A DNA stretch of 17,997 nucleotides from a bacterium. Its GTDB lineage: Bacteria; CG2-30-53-67; CG2-30-70-394. Where the stretch lies: positions 1 through 17,997 of the forward strand of contig JAJRSX010000180.1 of assembly GCA_024278555.1 (NCBI GenBank). Direction: 5' to 3'. A program made the translations under genes and the position numbers. The notes under the pieces are model-generated. The model made no database searches, was not told where the DNA came from, and saw only the letters and a list, made by a program, of their open reading frames with translations. Positions 6,552 through 15,328 of the stretch are shown one piece after another. How positions within the stretch are numbered: position 1 is the stretch's first letter; every line of letters starts with the position of its first letter.

Positions 6552-7955
6552 ATGGCCTCTCTCCTCGCCTTCGCCGTTGTCCGTTGCAGCCGCATTGGTG
6601 GCTCGGCGTGGTGGGTGGCGGCGGTGGCCGTGTCTCTCCTCGCCAGCGTCTCGGTGGCGCACGCCAAGGCGCCGACGAAGATCGGTGAGGAGTGCGTCAC
6701 CGAGAAGTGCCACGCCTCCTACGGCAAGATGGAGCACGTCCACGGCCCTGTGGACGGCGGCGAGTGCGAGCCGTGCCACGTTCAGAAGTCGGAGGGGAGG
6801 CACGCCTTCGAGCCGGTCCCCGAGGGAGACGATCCGGTCTGCTACGAGTGTCACGACCGCAAGGACGAGGGCGAGGTGGTCCACGGGCCGGTGCTGGAGG
6901 GGAGCTGCACCGACTGCCACGACCCCCACGCCTCCGACTACGAGTACCAGCTCGTCGCCGACGGCTCGGAGCTCTGCTTCAACTGCCACGAGGACGACAA
7001 GACCAACCAGAAGCATGTCCACGGTCCGGTGGCGGTGGGCGAGTGCATCGCCTGCCACGATCCGCACGCCTCGAACAATGAGGTGCGGCTGAAGAAGCCG
7101 GGCAGTGCCATGTGCCTCGAATGTCACGAGGACATGAAGGAGCGGATGGAGAGCGCCCCCCACGTCCACCCACCGGTGAAGGAGAAGTGCTGGAACTGCC
7201 ACTCCCCCCACGGCACCCCCTACGAGTTCCAACTCCTCGACGAGGTCCCGAAGCTCTGCTTCCGCTGCCACAAGGACAAGGCCAAGCACATTGAGGCTGC
7301 AAAGACGCAGCACGGCGCAGTGACCACCGGCAAGAAATGCCTCAACTGCCACGATCCGCACACGGCGGAGTTCCCCAAGCAGCTCCTCAAGGCGCCCATG
7401 GACCTCTGCCTGTCGTGCCACAACAAGCAGATCGAGACGCCCACCAAGCCGATTCGCGACATGAAGCAGTGGCTCGCGGACCACAACGACCACCACGGCC
7501 CGATCCGCGAGAAGGACTGCTCCGCCTGCCACAACCCGCACGGCTCGGACAACCTGCGGATCCTGAAGCGTGCCTTCCCGCCGGCCTTCTACGCCCCGTT
7601 CGATGCGAAGAACTATGCCCTCTGCTTCGGCTGCCACTCTCCCAAGCTGGCCAAGGACGCCAGGACCACCACCCTCACCGGCTTTCGCAACGGCAACAAG
7701 AACCTCCACTACGTCCACGTCCACCGGAAGAAGGGGCGCACCTGTCGCGCCTGCCACCAGGTCCACGCCAGCAACCACCCGAAGCACATCCGCGACTCGG
7801 TCCCCTTTGGGTCGTGGGCGCTGCCGATCAACTACTCGAAGTCCGACAACGGCGGCAAGTGCGCCCCCGGCTGTCACGTGCCGCGCGAGTACCAGCGTGA
7901 GCCGGTGAACAAGAAGAAGACGGGTGCGGACGCCAAGACCGGTTCCACCCAATAG
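6552..7955 (+). CDS. Large multihaem cytochrome c (13 CXXCH plus two expanded motifs), doubled-CXXCH type
   Basis: A 467-residue exported cytochrome. After a signal peptide (core WWVAAVAVSLLASVSVAHA, cleavage near residue 38) there are 13 canonical CXXCH sites. Two expanded sites frame them: CX4CH (CVTEKCH, residues 48-54) at the N terminus and CX3CH (CAPGCH, from residue 437) near the C terminus, for up to 15 haems. The first two thirds are built from repeated units of the form HVHGPV-x-x-G-x-C-x-x-CHDPHAS followed by LCFxCH, the paired arrangement typical of doubled-CXXCH and cytochrome c3-like proteins that form long haem wires. No porin or outer-membrane partner is encoded nearby. Start: ATG 6552 is the only in-frame start giving a complete signal peptide, although no ribosome site precedes it. 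Likely role: periplasmic electron conduit or storage protein downstream of the NrfD complex (inference). Confidence 0.9.
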   Translation: MASLLAFAVVRCSRIGGSAWWVAAVAVSLLASVSVAHAKAPTKIGEECVTEKCHASYGKMEHVHGPVDGGECEPCHVQKSEGRHAFEPVPEGDDPVCYECHDRKDEGEVVHGPVLEGSCTDCHDPHASDYEYQLVADGSELCFNCHEDDKTNQKHVHGPVAVGECIACHDPHASNNEVRLKKPGSAMCLECHEDMKERMESAPHVHPPVKEKCWNCHSPHGTPYEFQLLDEVPKLCFRCHKDKAKHIEAAKTQHGAVTTGKKCLNCHDPHTAEFPKQLLKAPMDLCLSCHNKQIETPTKPIRDMKQWLADHNDHHGPIREKDCSACHNPHGSDNLRILKRAFPPAFYAPFDAKNYALCFGCHSPKLAKDARTTTLTGFRNGNKNLHYVHVHRKKGRTCRACHQVHASNHPKHIRDSVPFGSWALPINYSKSDNGGKCAPGCHVPREYQREPVNKKKTGADAKTGSTQ

Positions 7956-8001
7956 CCCCCCGCTCTCCGGGAGGCCACCATGAGGTCGAGAGAACAACAA
8001 T

Positions 8002-8955
8002 ATGGTGCACGGCAATCTCCGTTTTTGCGTGGCCGTCGCCGCGCTTCTCCTCCTCGTCGCGACGCCGGCGACAGCGCGGTTCCGGCTTCACCGCGGTGAC
8101 GTAGCCCCCGCGATCCCGGTGGCCGACACCGACGGGCAGCCGGTGACCACCGGTGGTGCCACGACCTCGGTTCTCCTCTTCGTCCGCGGCGGCCAGGCCC
8201 GTTCGGACCACCTCCTCACCGCGGTGGCCGCCCTGAAAGAGACGCGTCGCGGCACGCGCACGGTGGTCGTGGCCTCCCCACGTGGCCCGGTGCCGGCCCT
8301 CCCCGCGGAGCTCTCCGCGGTGGTCGCCCACGATGCGCAGGGGGCGACCTTCAAGGCGTACGGGGTGGTCATGACCCCGACCACGGTGGTGGTCGACGGT
8401 GCAGGCAAGGTGGTGGCGGTGATCGCCGGGGTGGGGCAGGACTTCGGTGGCCGCCTCGGCGCGGCCCTGGACGCCGCGGCCGGTCGCCCCTACAACGAGG
8501 TGCTGCTCACCGGCGGCGAGAGCCCGGCGGCGGCGCAGGCGCGAGGAGAGCTGGAGCGGGCGCGGCTGCTGGCCGCCGACGGCAAGAGCGAGGAGGCCCT
8601 GGCGGCGGCGAAGGCGGCGGCCGCAGCCGCGCCCGGGGAGATCGCGGCACGGCTGCTGGTGGGGGAGCTCCTGCTCGCCACCGGTGCCAGCGGCGAGGCG
8701 CGTGCCGACTTCGAGCAGATCCTCAAGGACCACCCGCGCCAGCCCCAGGCGGAGATCGGCCTTGGCCGGGCGCTGCTCGCCACCGGCGAGGAGAAGCGGG
8801 CGGTGGAGCTCCTGAAAAAGGCGACCCGCACCAACCCCAACCCGGTGCGTGCCCACTACGCCCTGGGACGTTACTACGAGGGCCAGTCGCGCTGGGATGA
8901 GGCGGTGGCCGAATACCGTGCAGCGGTAGCAAAGCTCAAGGAGGGGCGGCGATGA
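8002..8955 (+). CDS. Exported redoxin-fold + TPR protein lacking CXXC (first of a pair)
   Basis: A 317-residue protein with a Sec signal peptide (VAVAALLLLVATPATA), a redoxin/TlpA-like domain (about residues 28-160) and a C-terminal TPR region (about 175-310, ending in ALGRYYEGQSRWDEAVAEYRAA). At the site where thioredoxins carry CXXC the sequence reads LLFVRGGQARSDHLL, with no cysteine; the cis-proline loop is preserved in VMTPTTVVVDGAG. It should therefore bind thiols or peptides rather than catalyse disulphide exchange. The start ATG 8002 has only a weak purine stretch upstream. An ATG at 7980 has a better ribosome site (GGGAGG, 7968-7973) but opens a 39-codon ORF in another frame. The stop overlaps the next ATG (ATGA). 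The position after the multihaem cytochrome suggests apocytochrome handling, as CcmG plus CcmH/NrfG do (inference). Confidence 0.8.
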   Translation: MVHGNLRFCVAVAALLLLVATPATARFRLHRGDVAPAIPVADTDGQPVTTGGATTSVLLFVRGGQARSDHLLTAVAALKETRRGTRTVVVASPRGPVPALPAELSAVVAHDAQGATFKAYGVVMTPTTVVVDGAGKVVAVIAGVGQDFGGRLGAALDAAAGRPYNEVLLTGGESPAAAQARGELERARLLAADGKSEEALAAAKAAAAAAPGEIAARLLVGELLLATGASGEARADFEQILKDHPRQPQAEIGLGRALLATGEEKRAVELLKKATRTNPNPVRAHYALGRYYEGQSRWDEAVAEYRAAVAKLKEGRR

Positions 8956-10049
8956 GGCGGTTGCGGCGCTGGCTCGTGTGGTCGTTGGTCGTGCTCCTTG
9001 CCAGCCCCGGCCTGGCCAACGGCTTCTCCCGGCTCATGGCCGGCATGGAGCTGCCCGCGGTGGACGGCGAGTCGATCGACGGTGGCTCCGTCCACCTGAG
9101 CGACCACACCGGCAAGCGGGCGACGGTGGTCGTCTTTTGGGCGACCTGGAGCGACAACTCTCTCCCCGCCCTGCGTCGCCTCGCCGCCTACAAGGAGGCG
9201 ATCGCCTCGGGTGATCTCGGGGTGGTGAGCGTCAATGTCGAGGCCCAGGCGCCCACCGATGTGGAGCGCGCGAAGGTGGCGCAGGTGGCGGCGGCGGAGC
9301 ACCTCCCCTTTCCGGTGATCCTCGATCGCGGTCTCGATCGCTTCCACCGCTTCGGCGTCGTGGCGGTGCCCTCGACGATCTTGCTCGGCGGCGACGGGCG
9401 GGTGGCGGAGCTCCTCATCGGCTACCCCCTGGTGGGGCGGGACGGCTTCTTCCGCCACCTGGACGAGCTCCTCGGCAAGGTGCCGAAGGCGGCGCGGCCG
9501 GCGGCCAAGGTGCTCCCCAAGGCGGCGGTGCGCCTCACCCACCTGGCGGAGCGCCTCCTGGTCCGCGACCGCCACGCGGTCGCCTTGGAGAAGCTCGCGG
9601 AGGCGGAGCGGATCGCTCCCGACTTCCTCCCTGCCTATCGCCTGGCGGCACGGATCCACCTCGCCGCGGGGGATGCGAAGGCGGCGGCGGCCGCGGCGAA
9701 CCGCTGCCTGGCGACCGCCTCGGAGGATGCCGAGTGTCTGTTGCTGGCGGCCCGGGCACAGGTCGCCGAGGGGGATGGTGCGGGGGCGCGGGCGCGCCTC
9801 GCCGGTTGTGTCGAACAACACCCGGACTACGCTGCTTGTCTCGCCCTCCTCGGCAGCCTGGAGGTGAAGGGGGGGGAGGCGACCGGCCTCGACCGCCTTA
9901 CCCGCGCCGTGGCCCTCAACCCCCTCGACCCGGATATTCAGGAGCTCCTCGGGGAGGGACGGGTGGCCGCGGGAGACCCCAAGGGCGGCGCCGGGGCGCT
10001 GCGGCGGGCGGTGGAGCTCCGCATGGCGAGCCGGTTGGGCGGCCCTTGA
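8952..10049 (+). CDS. Exported TlpA/thioredoxin-fold + TPR protein with SXXS in place of CXXC (second of a pair)
   Basis: A 365-residue protein with a signal peptide (RRLRRWLVWSLVVLLASPGLA), a clear TlpA/ResA-type domain to about residue 175, and TPR repeats to the end. The active-site segment reads VVVFWATWSDNSLPALRRL: the usual WATWCxxC has serine at both cysteine positions. The cis-proline loop VVAVPSTILLGGDGRV is intact. The only cysteines lie in the TPR half (for example NRCLAT, DAECLL, AGCVEQHPDYAACL), and some are spaced as in paired helices. It overlaps the first redoxin-TPR gene by 4 bases and has a strong ribosome site, GGAGGGG. Loss of both cysteines in both paralogues suggests a structural or chaperone role, for instance presenting apocytochromes for haem attachment (inference). 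It could equally be a scaffold unrelated to haem. Confidence 0.82.
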   Translation: MRRLRRWLVWSLVVLLASPGLANGFSRLMAGMELPAVDGESIDGGSVHLSDHTGKRATVVVFWATWSDNSLPALRRLAAYKEAIASGDLGVVSVNVEAQAPTDVERAKVAQVAAAEHLPFPVILDRGLDRFHRFGVVAVPSTILLGGDGRVAELLIGYPLVGRDGFFRHLDELLGKVPKAARPAAKVLPKAAVRLTHLAERLLVRDRHAVALEKLAEAERIAPDFLPAYRLAARIHLAAGDAKAAAAAANRCLATASEDAECLLLAARAQVAEGDGAGARARLAGCVEQHPDYAACLALLGSLEVKGGEATGLDRLTRAVALNPLDPDIQELLGEGRVAAGDPKGGAGALRRAVELRMASRLGGP

Positions 10050-10107
10050 GCATGGTCTACACTGCACCACCGTCGAGGGGAGAATCACCCCTGCGGGCCG
10101 TGCGCCG

Positions 10108-11624
10108 ATGACCTTTTTTCGCTCCCTGAAGTCCCAGGTAACCAGTGCCCTGACCGTGGTCCTGGTGGTGGTGATCGGCCTCGGTGCGTGGGAGGTGAGC
10201 CGTTACCAGCGGCAGGCCCTGGAGCGCCTCTCCGACCAGCAGGCCCACCTGATGGCCGACGTGGTCCAGTCGGGCCTCTACTCTCTGATGCTCTTGCACC
10301 GTGGGGGGGAGATCGAGGAGTACGTCCGCCAGTATGCCGCCCAGGAGCAGATCCTCAGCCTCCAGATCGTCCGCATGGACGGCACGGTGGCGGTCTCCAG
10401 CCGGCCCGAGGAGGAGGGACAATCGGTGGTCGGCTGGTCGCCGGATGCCCTCGCCGCTGGGAATGCGGCCGAGGCGGTGCCGACGGTGATCCAAGGGGAG
10501 CAGGGACAGACAATCCGCCGGCTGATCCCGCGCGCCCCCGAGTGCGGCCAGTGCCACCACGACGAGGGGCCGTATCGCGGGGCCATCGCCCTCACCCTCT
10601 CGGAGAGGCGATTCCACGCCTGCATGACGCGGCTCGGCAACCGGATGGCGGCGGCGGGGATCACCGCCGCGGTGGTCTCCTCGCTCCTCCTCTTTGGCCT
10701 CCTCACCTGGCGGGTGAACCGGCCCCTGGAGCGGATGGTGCGTACCGTCCAGCGGGTCAGTGCCGAGGGGGACCTCGACGCCCGGGTGGAGTTGGAGCGG
10801 GCCGACGAGTTCGGCGCCCTGGCCGCCGGGTTCAACCAGATGATGGCCCGCCTCAAGCAGATGCAGACGGAGCTGGAGGCGCACCACCATCGGGAGATGG
10901 AGCAGTCGGGCCACCTGGTGGCGGTCGGGGAGATGGTCGGGGTGATCTCCCACGAGCTGCGCAACCCCCTGGCGGGGATCCGCTCGGCCATCCAGGTCTT
11001 GGTTGCGCAGGCCGAGGAGGATGGCAACCGTGAGGTCCTCAAACACCTCGATACCGCCACCCAGCGGCTCGATTCCATGCTCGGCTCCACCCTCGACCTG
11101 TTGCGCCCGAACCGGATGGTGGTGGAGTTCACCGACCTCAACGAGGCGTTGGAGCAGGCCCTCTTCTTCATCCAGCGCGATCGCCGCCGCGGGGTGGAGC
11201 TGAAGATGGAGCTCGGCCCCAACCTGCCGCTGATCCACATCGACCGTGAGCAGATCCAGCAGGTCTTCCTCAACCTGGCCCTCAATGCCCTGCAGGCGAT
11301 GGGTACGGAGGGGACCCTGACGATCACCACCTCGGAGGTCGGCGGCACCCACGACCGTGCCCTGGCGGTGCGCTTCGTCGACACCGGGCCGGGGATCCCG
11401 CCGGAGCGACGCGCGCAGATCTTCGAGCCCCTCTTCACCACCCGGCCCGACGGCACCGGCCTCGGCCTCTCCACCTCGAAGCGCATCGTCGAGCGCCACG
11501 GCGGCACCCTCACGGTGGAGAGTGAGGTCGGGGTGGGCTCCACCTTCACCGTCATCCTGCCCCTGGGGATGGAGCCGGATGAGGAGACCACCACTCGCAT
11601 TGAGCGGCCCCCGAAGGAGGATTT

Positions 11625-11628
<4 letters not shown>
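10108..11628 (+). CDS. Membrane histidine kinase with a haem-c motif (CXXCH) in its sensor domain
   Basis: A 506-residue sensor kinase. Order: transmembrane helix (about 11-29), periplasmic sensor region (30-178), second helix (about 180-200), HAMP linker ([10 protein letters not shown] to about 250), phosphoacceptor domain with [10 protein letters not shown] (His282), and a complete ATPase domain with the N box [13 protein letters not shown]1 DTGPGIP, F box FEPLFTT and G2 GTGLGLS. The sensor contains PECGQCHH (Cys146, Cys149, His150), a perfect site for covalent haem c in the compartment where haem is attached, so it probably senses redox state, oxygen or NO through haem. The product should phosphorylate the NtrC-type regulator whose GTG start overlaps its stop (GTGA). 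No clear ribosome site precedes ATG 10108; a small hairpin, AGGGG/CCCCT (10076-10092), lies just upstream. Haem attachment itself is inferred. Confidence 0.93.
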
Positions 11629-12419
<791 letters not shown>

Positions 12420-13019
12420 AATCGCACCATCCGCCGGGTCGGCGGGGTCGACGACATCGCCGTGGACCTGCGGGTGATCGCCGCCACCAACCGCGACCTC
12501 TCCCAGCGGGTCGACGAGGGCGAGTTCCGCGCCGACCTCTACTACCGTCTCAATGTCCTCCCCATCCACCTCCCCCCCCTGCGCGAGCGCCAGGGAGATG
12601 CGGAGCTTTTGGTCCGCTACTTCCTCGACCACCTCAACCGGGAGATGGGTAAGCAGGTACGGACCATCGGCGACGACGCCCTCGCCTGCCTCGCTGCCTA
12701 TGCTTGGCCGGGCAACGTGCGCGAGCTGAGAAACGTGATTGAGCGGGCCCACATCCTCGCCGACGGCGAGCGGATTGAGGTGAGCGACCTGCCGGCGGAG
12801 GTGCGTGGCGCGGCGGGCGGCGGCGCGGCGCCGGCAGCCGGCGCGGCCGCCCCCTTCGACCTCCCCGAGCAGGGGATCGACCTCGAGAAGATCGAGCGAC
12901 GGTTGCTGAGCGAAGCCCTCGACCGTACCCATGGCAACCAGACCCAGGCCGCCGCGCTCCTCGGCCTCGGCCGAGACGCCCTGCGCTACCGGATGAAGAA
13001 GTTCGGCATGATGGAGTAG
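12420..13019 (+). pseudogene. NtrC-type regulator, C-terminal part after the in-frame TAA
   Basis: Same frame as the upstream part and intact: the rest of the AAA+ domain (NRTIRRVGG, IAATNRDL, YYRLNVLPIHLPPLRER with the arginine finger region, WPGNVRELRNVIERA), a Gly/Ala/Pro linker (about 12810-12850), and a Fis-type helix-turn-helix (THGNQTQAAALLGLGRDALRYRMKKFG). Every expected segment is there, with no second stop or frameshift. The join needs one residue, for which Gln (CAA) fits by a single C-to-T change. A GTG at 12462 could only start a short, ATPase-dead fragment with the DNA-binding domain, which might act as a competitor at the operator (speculative). Stop codon is TAG at 13017-13019. 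Confidence 0.8.
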
Positions 13020-13021
13020 GA

Positions 13022-13088
13022 GGGGTTGTGCCCCCGCCGCGCCGTGGGCGCGGCAGGTCCGTCGGGCCTGAATCGGGGGGACAACCCC
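13022..13088 (+). repeat. Multibranched palindromic element (three-way junction)
   Basis: Starting 3 bases after the regulator's stop, GGGGTTGT (13022-13029) pairs with ACAACCCC (13081-13088). After one G-G mismatch, CCCCC (13031-13035) pairs with GGGGG (13075-13079). Inside are two adjacent hairpins: GCCGCGCC-GTG-GGCGCGGC (13036-13054) and AGGTCC-GTC-GGGCCT (13055-13069, one wobble). The fold may end transcription or be a REP-like unit; similar multi-hairpin units are at 16058 and 17393. The rest of the 13020-13337 gap holds the operator-like palindrome and the sigma-54-like site listed separately. Confidence 0.6.
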
Positions 13089-13180
13089 CGCCTGCCAAGA
13101 GATCGCCCCCTCCCCATCGCCGCACGGGAGGCGCCTCCCGACCGCGCCGATTGGCGCACCACCGCGCGATTTGACCCACC

Positions 13181-13204
13181 TGGCATCATGCACATTTTGT
13201 GCCA
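13181..13204 (+). promoter_or_regulatory. Operator-like palindrome upstream of the PAS sensor gene
   Basis: TGGCA (13181-13185) and TGCCA (13200-13204) form an inverted repeat, with an inner perfect hairpin GCACA-TTT-TGTGC (13190-13202). It lies about 50-75 bases upstream of the sigma-54-like site at 13255, a reasonable distance for an activator, and just upstream of a TATAAA (13221-13226). No second copy was found before the sigma-54 promoter at 1458. Confidence 0.3.
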
Positions 13205-13254
13205 ACGGCGCGTAACCCAGTATAAACACGAGGATTGGTGCCGAGGTTCCGAGT

Positions 13255-13270
13255 AGGCATGGGAATTGCG
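13255..13270 (+). promoter_or_regulatory. Sigma-54-like promoter for the PAS sensor/receiver pair
   Basis: AGGCATGGGAATTGCG keeps the core of the RpoN consensus: GGCA and TTGC with the GG (13256-13257) and GC (13268-13269) exactly 10 bases apart. It departs at the first T, the C of CAC and the last W. Start of transcription would be near 13281, about 57 bases before the gene's ATG. An alternative TATAAA at 13221 with a poor -35 is also present. Confidence 0.45.
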
Positions 13271-13337
13271 ATATAGCAGAGTAGCGAGGTGAATAACGAC
13301 GGCTCGGGGACGCCGAGCACGGGTGGGAGACGACAGG

Positions 13338-14762
13338 ATGTCCCAAGCCAATACAACATCCCGCCCCTTCCCACTCTTCCGCTATTTTTCCATCACCACC
13401 CTGGTGGTGATGGTGGTCGGCGCAGTGGGGGTGGCCCTGGTGGTCGGGCGGATGGCGAGCCACGAGGTGGTGGCGCGCAGCCAGGCCCACGTGGCGCGGG
13501 TCGCCCAAGACCTCACCTATGAGCTCGCCCACGCCCTCCTCTTTGACGCCCGCGGCCGCGGTGAGGGGGGGGCGGCCGCCCTCGCCGACAGCCAGGCCGT
13601 TTCCCGGGTGGTCGCCCCCCACCTCGCCTTCGCCTCCCTGGTGAGCGTCCGCATCTACACCCCCGAGGGGCTCGAGATCTACGCCAGCGACGGTGGGGGG
13701 CCGGCGGATCCGACCGCCCTTGCCACCGCGGTCGCCGGCCGCCCCGCCTCGCGGGCGGTCTCCCTCTCGCAGGGGGAGGGCGGCGCCCCTCGCCACGGCC
13801 TCACCACCTACCTCCCCCTCTACGAGATCCCTGCCGGTAGCCGCCGGCTACCGGCGGGCGGCCCCCTCCTCGGGGTCTTTGCCATCACCCAGGATGTCAC
13901 CGACCTCACCGTCGGTCTCGCCCGTACCCGCGACGCCATCTGGCTCCTGGCCGCCGGCTCCATGGCCGCCCTCTACCTCTTCCTCCTCGGTATCGTCCGC
14001 CGTGCCGACCGCCACCTCGCCGCCGACCGCGAGGAGATCGAGAAGAGCCACCAGGCGCTGGTGGAGAAGCGTGACCGCCTCGACACCATCCTCGCCCACC
14101 TCCAGGAGGGGGTCGCCCTCCACGATGGCGATCGGCGGGTGGTCTTCATGAACCGGCCCCTGGTGGAGCGGTTCGGCGACCGGCGTGGCGAGCCGTGCTA
14201 CGAGGCCCTCTTCGGCATGGAGCGCCCCTGCTGCGGCGATTTCGACGGCGAGCGCGCCTGCAGCCAGAGCTGGTTCAGCCTCATGACCCCGAAGGGGGAG
14301 TACTACGAGCTCTTTACCACCCCGATCCGCCGTCCCGACGGTGCCGTCTGGACCCTGGAGCTGGTGCGCGACATCGGCGCGCAGGTCACCCTCGAACGGG
14401 AACGCGCGGCGCGCGGCGAGGAGGTGGCGCGCGAGCGCCAGGCGGCGGTGGCGCAGCTCCTCGTGGGGCTCAACCACGAGCTCAACAACAGCCTCATGGG
14501 GATCCTCACCACCCTCCATGTGATCGAGCTGGACGGGGTGACGGCGTCGGCGCGCGGCGAGGCGATCACCCGGGTGCGCGGCGAGCTGGAGCGGATGCGA
14601 GTCCTCGTCACCCACCTGCCACGGATCACCGAGGTGGGGGCGATCGACTACGTGGGCGGCGTCTCCATGGTCGACCCGTGGCTCGTCCCCAAGGTGCACC
14701 GTGGTACGGACGCCACACCCTCCGAATCGACCCCGAGTGGACACGGGCCGGGGGAACGATAG
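13338..14762 (+). CDS. Membrane PAS sensor with histidine phosphoacceptor region but no ATPase domain
   Basis: A 474-residue signalling protein. Transmembrane helices at about 17-38 (FSITTLVVMVVGAVGVALVV) and 198-220 (WLLAAGSMAALYLFLLGIV) enclose an extracytoplasmic sensor domain. A coiled linker and a PAS domain follow (LDTILAHLQEGVALHDGDRRVVFMN). The PAS domain holds a cysteine cluster, CYEALFGMERPCCGDFDG plus ERACSQ. A dimerisation/phosphoacceptor helix with NHELNNSLMGI (His about 380) comes next. The chain then ends within about 95 residues: no N, G1, F or G2 boxes are present, and only a few bases separate it from the next gene, so the catalytic domain is absent rather than frameshifted. 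It may be phosphorylated by another kinase, or serve as phosphatase or scaffold. Start ATG 13338 follows GGGAGA (13325-13330); a GTG at 13323 is possible. Confidence 0.85.
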   Translation: MSQANTTSRPFPLFRYFSITTLVVMVVGAVGVALVVGRMASHEVVARSQAHVARVAQDLTYELAHALLFDARGRGEGGAAALADSQAVSRVVAPHLAFASLVSVRIYTPEGLEIYASDGGGPADPTALATAVAGRPASRAVSLSQGEGGAPRHGLTTYLPLYEIPAGSRRLPAGGPLLGVFAITQDVTDLTVGLARTRDAIWLLAAGSMAALYLFLLGIVRRADRHLAADREEIEKSHQALVEKRDRLDTILAHLQEGVALHDGDRRVVFMNRPLVERFGDRRGEPCYEALFGMERPCCGDFDGERACSQSWFSLMTPKGEYYELFTTPIRRPDGAVWTLELVRDIGAQVTLERERAARGEEVARERQAAVAQLLVGLNHELNNSLMGILTTLHVIELDGVTASARGEAITRVRGELERMRVLVTHLPRITEVGAIDYVGGVSMVDPWLVPKVHRGTDATPSESTPSGHGPGER

Positions 14763-14800
14763 GCTTGACCGAGGCACCCACATCCAACCTGAACCCACCC

Positions 14801-15208
14801 ATGCGTGAACCCACCGCCCTCATCCTCGTCATCGACGACGAGGAGCTCATCCGCTGGTCCCTGGAGCAGGTCCTCACCAGCGACGGCTACCGGGTGGCGG
14901 TGGCGGCGGACGGCGGCGAGGCCCTGGCATGCATGGCCGAGGCGGTGCCGGACTTCTGCCTCCTCGACCTCAAGCTGCCGGACTGCGACGGCCTCCAACT
15001 CCTCCCCAAGCTCCACGCCCTCGCCCCCGACCTGCCGGTGGTGGTGATGACCGCCTACGGCTCCGCCGAGATCGAGCGTGAGGCGCGGCGCCTCGGAGCG
15101 GTCGACTTCCTGCGCAAGCCGGTCGACCCGGGCGACCTCTGTCTGCGCCTGAAGGAGGCGCTCGGCAAGACCACCGACCGCGGCTGCCGGGCAGAGCCGA
15201 ACGGCTAG
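14801..15208 (+). CDS. Receiver-only response regulator
   Basis: A 135-residue single-domain response regulator. Acidic pocket DD at 12-13, phosphoacceptor Asp56 (LLDLKLP), Thr84 (VVMTAYG) and Lys106 (RKPVDP) are all in place, so it should be phosphorylatable. Its opening VIDDEELIRWSLEQVL closely resembles the receiver of the NtrC-type regulator at 11625 ([16 protein letters not shown]), suggesting a shared origin, but no output domain follows. It probably works through protein contacts or as a phosphate sink or relay with the ATPase-less sensor upstream (inference). Start choice: ATG 14801 has no ribosome site. An in-frame TTG at 14765, two bases after the sensor's stop and preceded by GGGGGAA (14750-14756), would add 12 residues and may be the true start. 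Confidence 0.87.
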   Translation: MREPTALILVIDDEELIRWSLEQVLTSDGYRVAVAADGGEALACMAEAVPDFCLLDLKLPDCDGLQLLPKLHALAPDLPVVVMTAYGSAEIEREARRLGAVDFLRKPVDPGDLCLRLKEALGKTTDRGCRAEPNG

Positions 15209-15284
15209 CTCGACCACGGGGGAGATGGGGGAGGTGGGGGCAAACCGACCGGTGCCCTTGCCAGCGGTCGGCGGCGAGGGAGCA

Positions 15285-15304
15285 AAGAATTGACGCCAAT
15301 TCTT
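15285..15304 (+). terminator. Perfect 8-bp stem-loop after the receiver gene
   Basis: AAGAATTG (15285-15292) pairs with CAATTCTT (15297-15304) around the loop ACGC. It is AT-rich compared with its surroundings and lacks a following T-run. It could be a weak terminator or a dimeric protein-binding site in the gap between the signalling genes and the HAD phosphatase. Confidence 0.35.
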
Positions 15305-15328
15305 CAGCCCCCAACGTTTCCCCGTGTC

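Noticed and set aside
7980-8099. A 39-codon ORF starting at ATG 7980 with a good ribosome site (GGGAGG at 7968-7973).
   Set aside because: The translation is Arg/Pro-rich with no protein-like pattern and overlaps the signal peptide of the redoxin-TPR gene in another frame; the larger frame has clear domains.
13171-13199. TTGACC (13171) as -35 with ATTTTG as -10.
   Set aside because: The -10 matches poorly; the sigma-54-like site or TATAAA at 13221 are better candidates.
14600-14800. A lost ATPase domain of the PAS sensor hidden in another frame.
   Set aside because: Only about 150 bases lie between the end of the phosphoacceptor helix and the receiver gene; no N, G1, F or G2 box appears in any frame.
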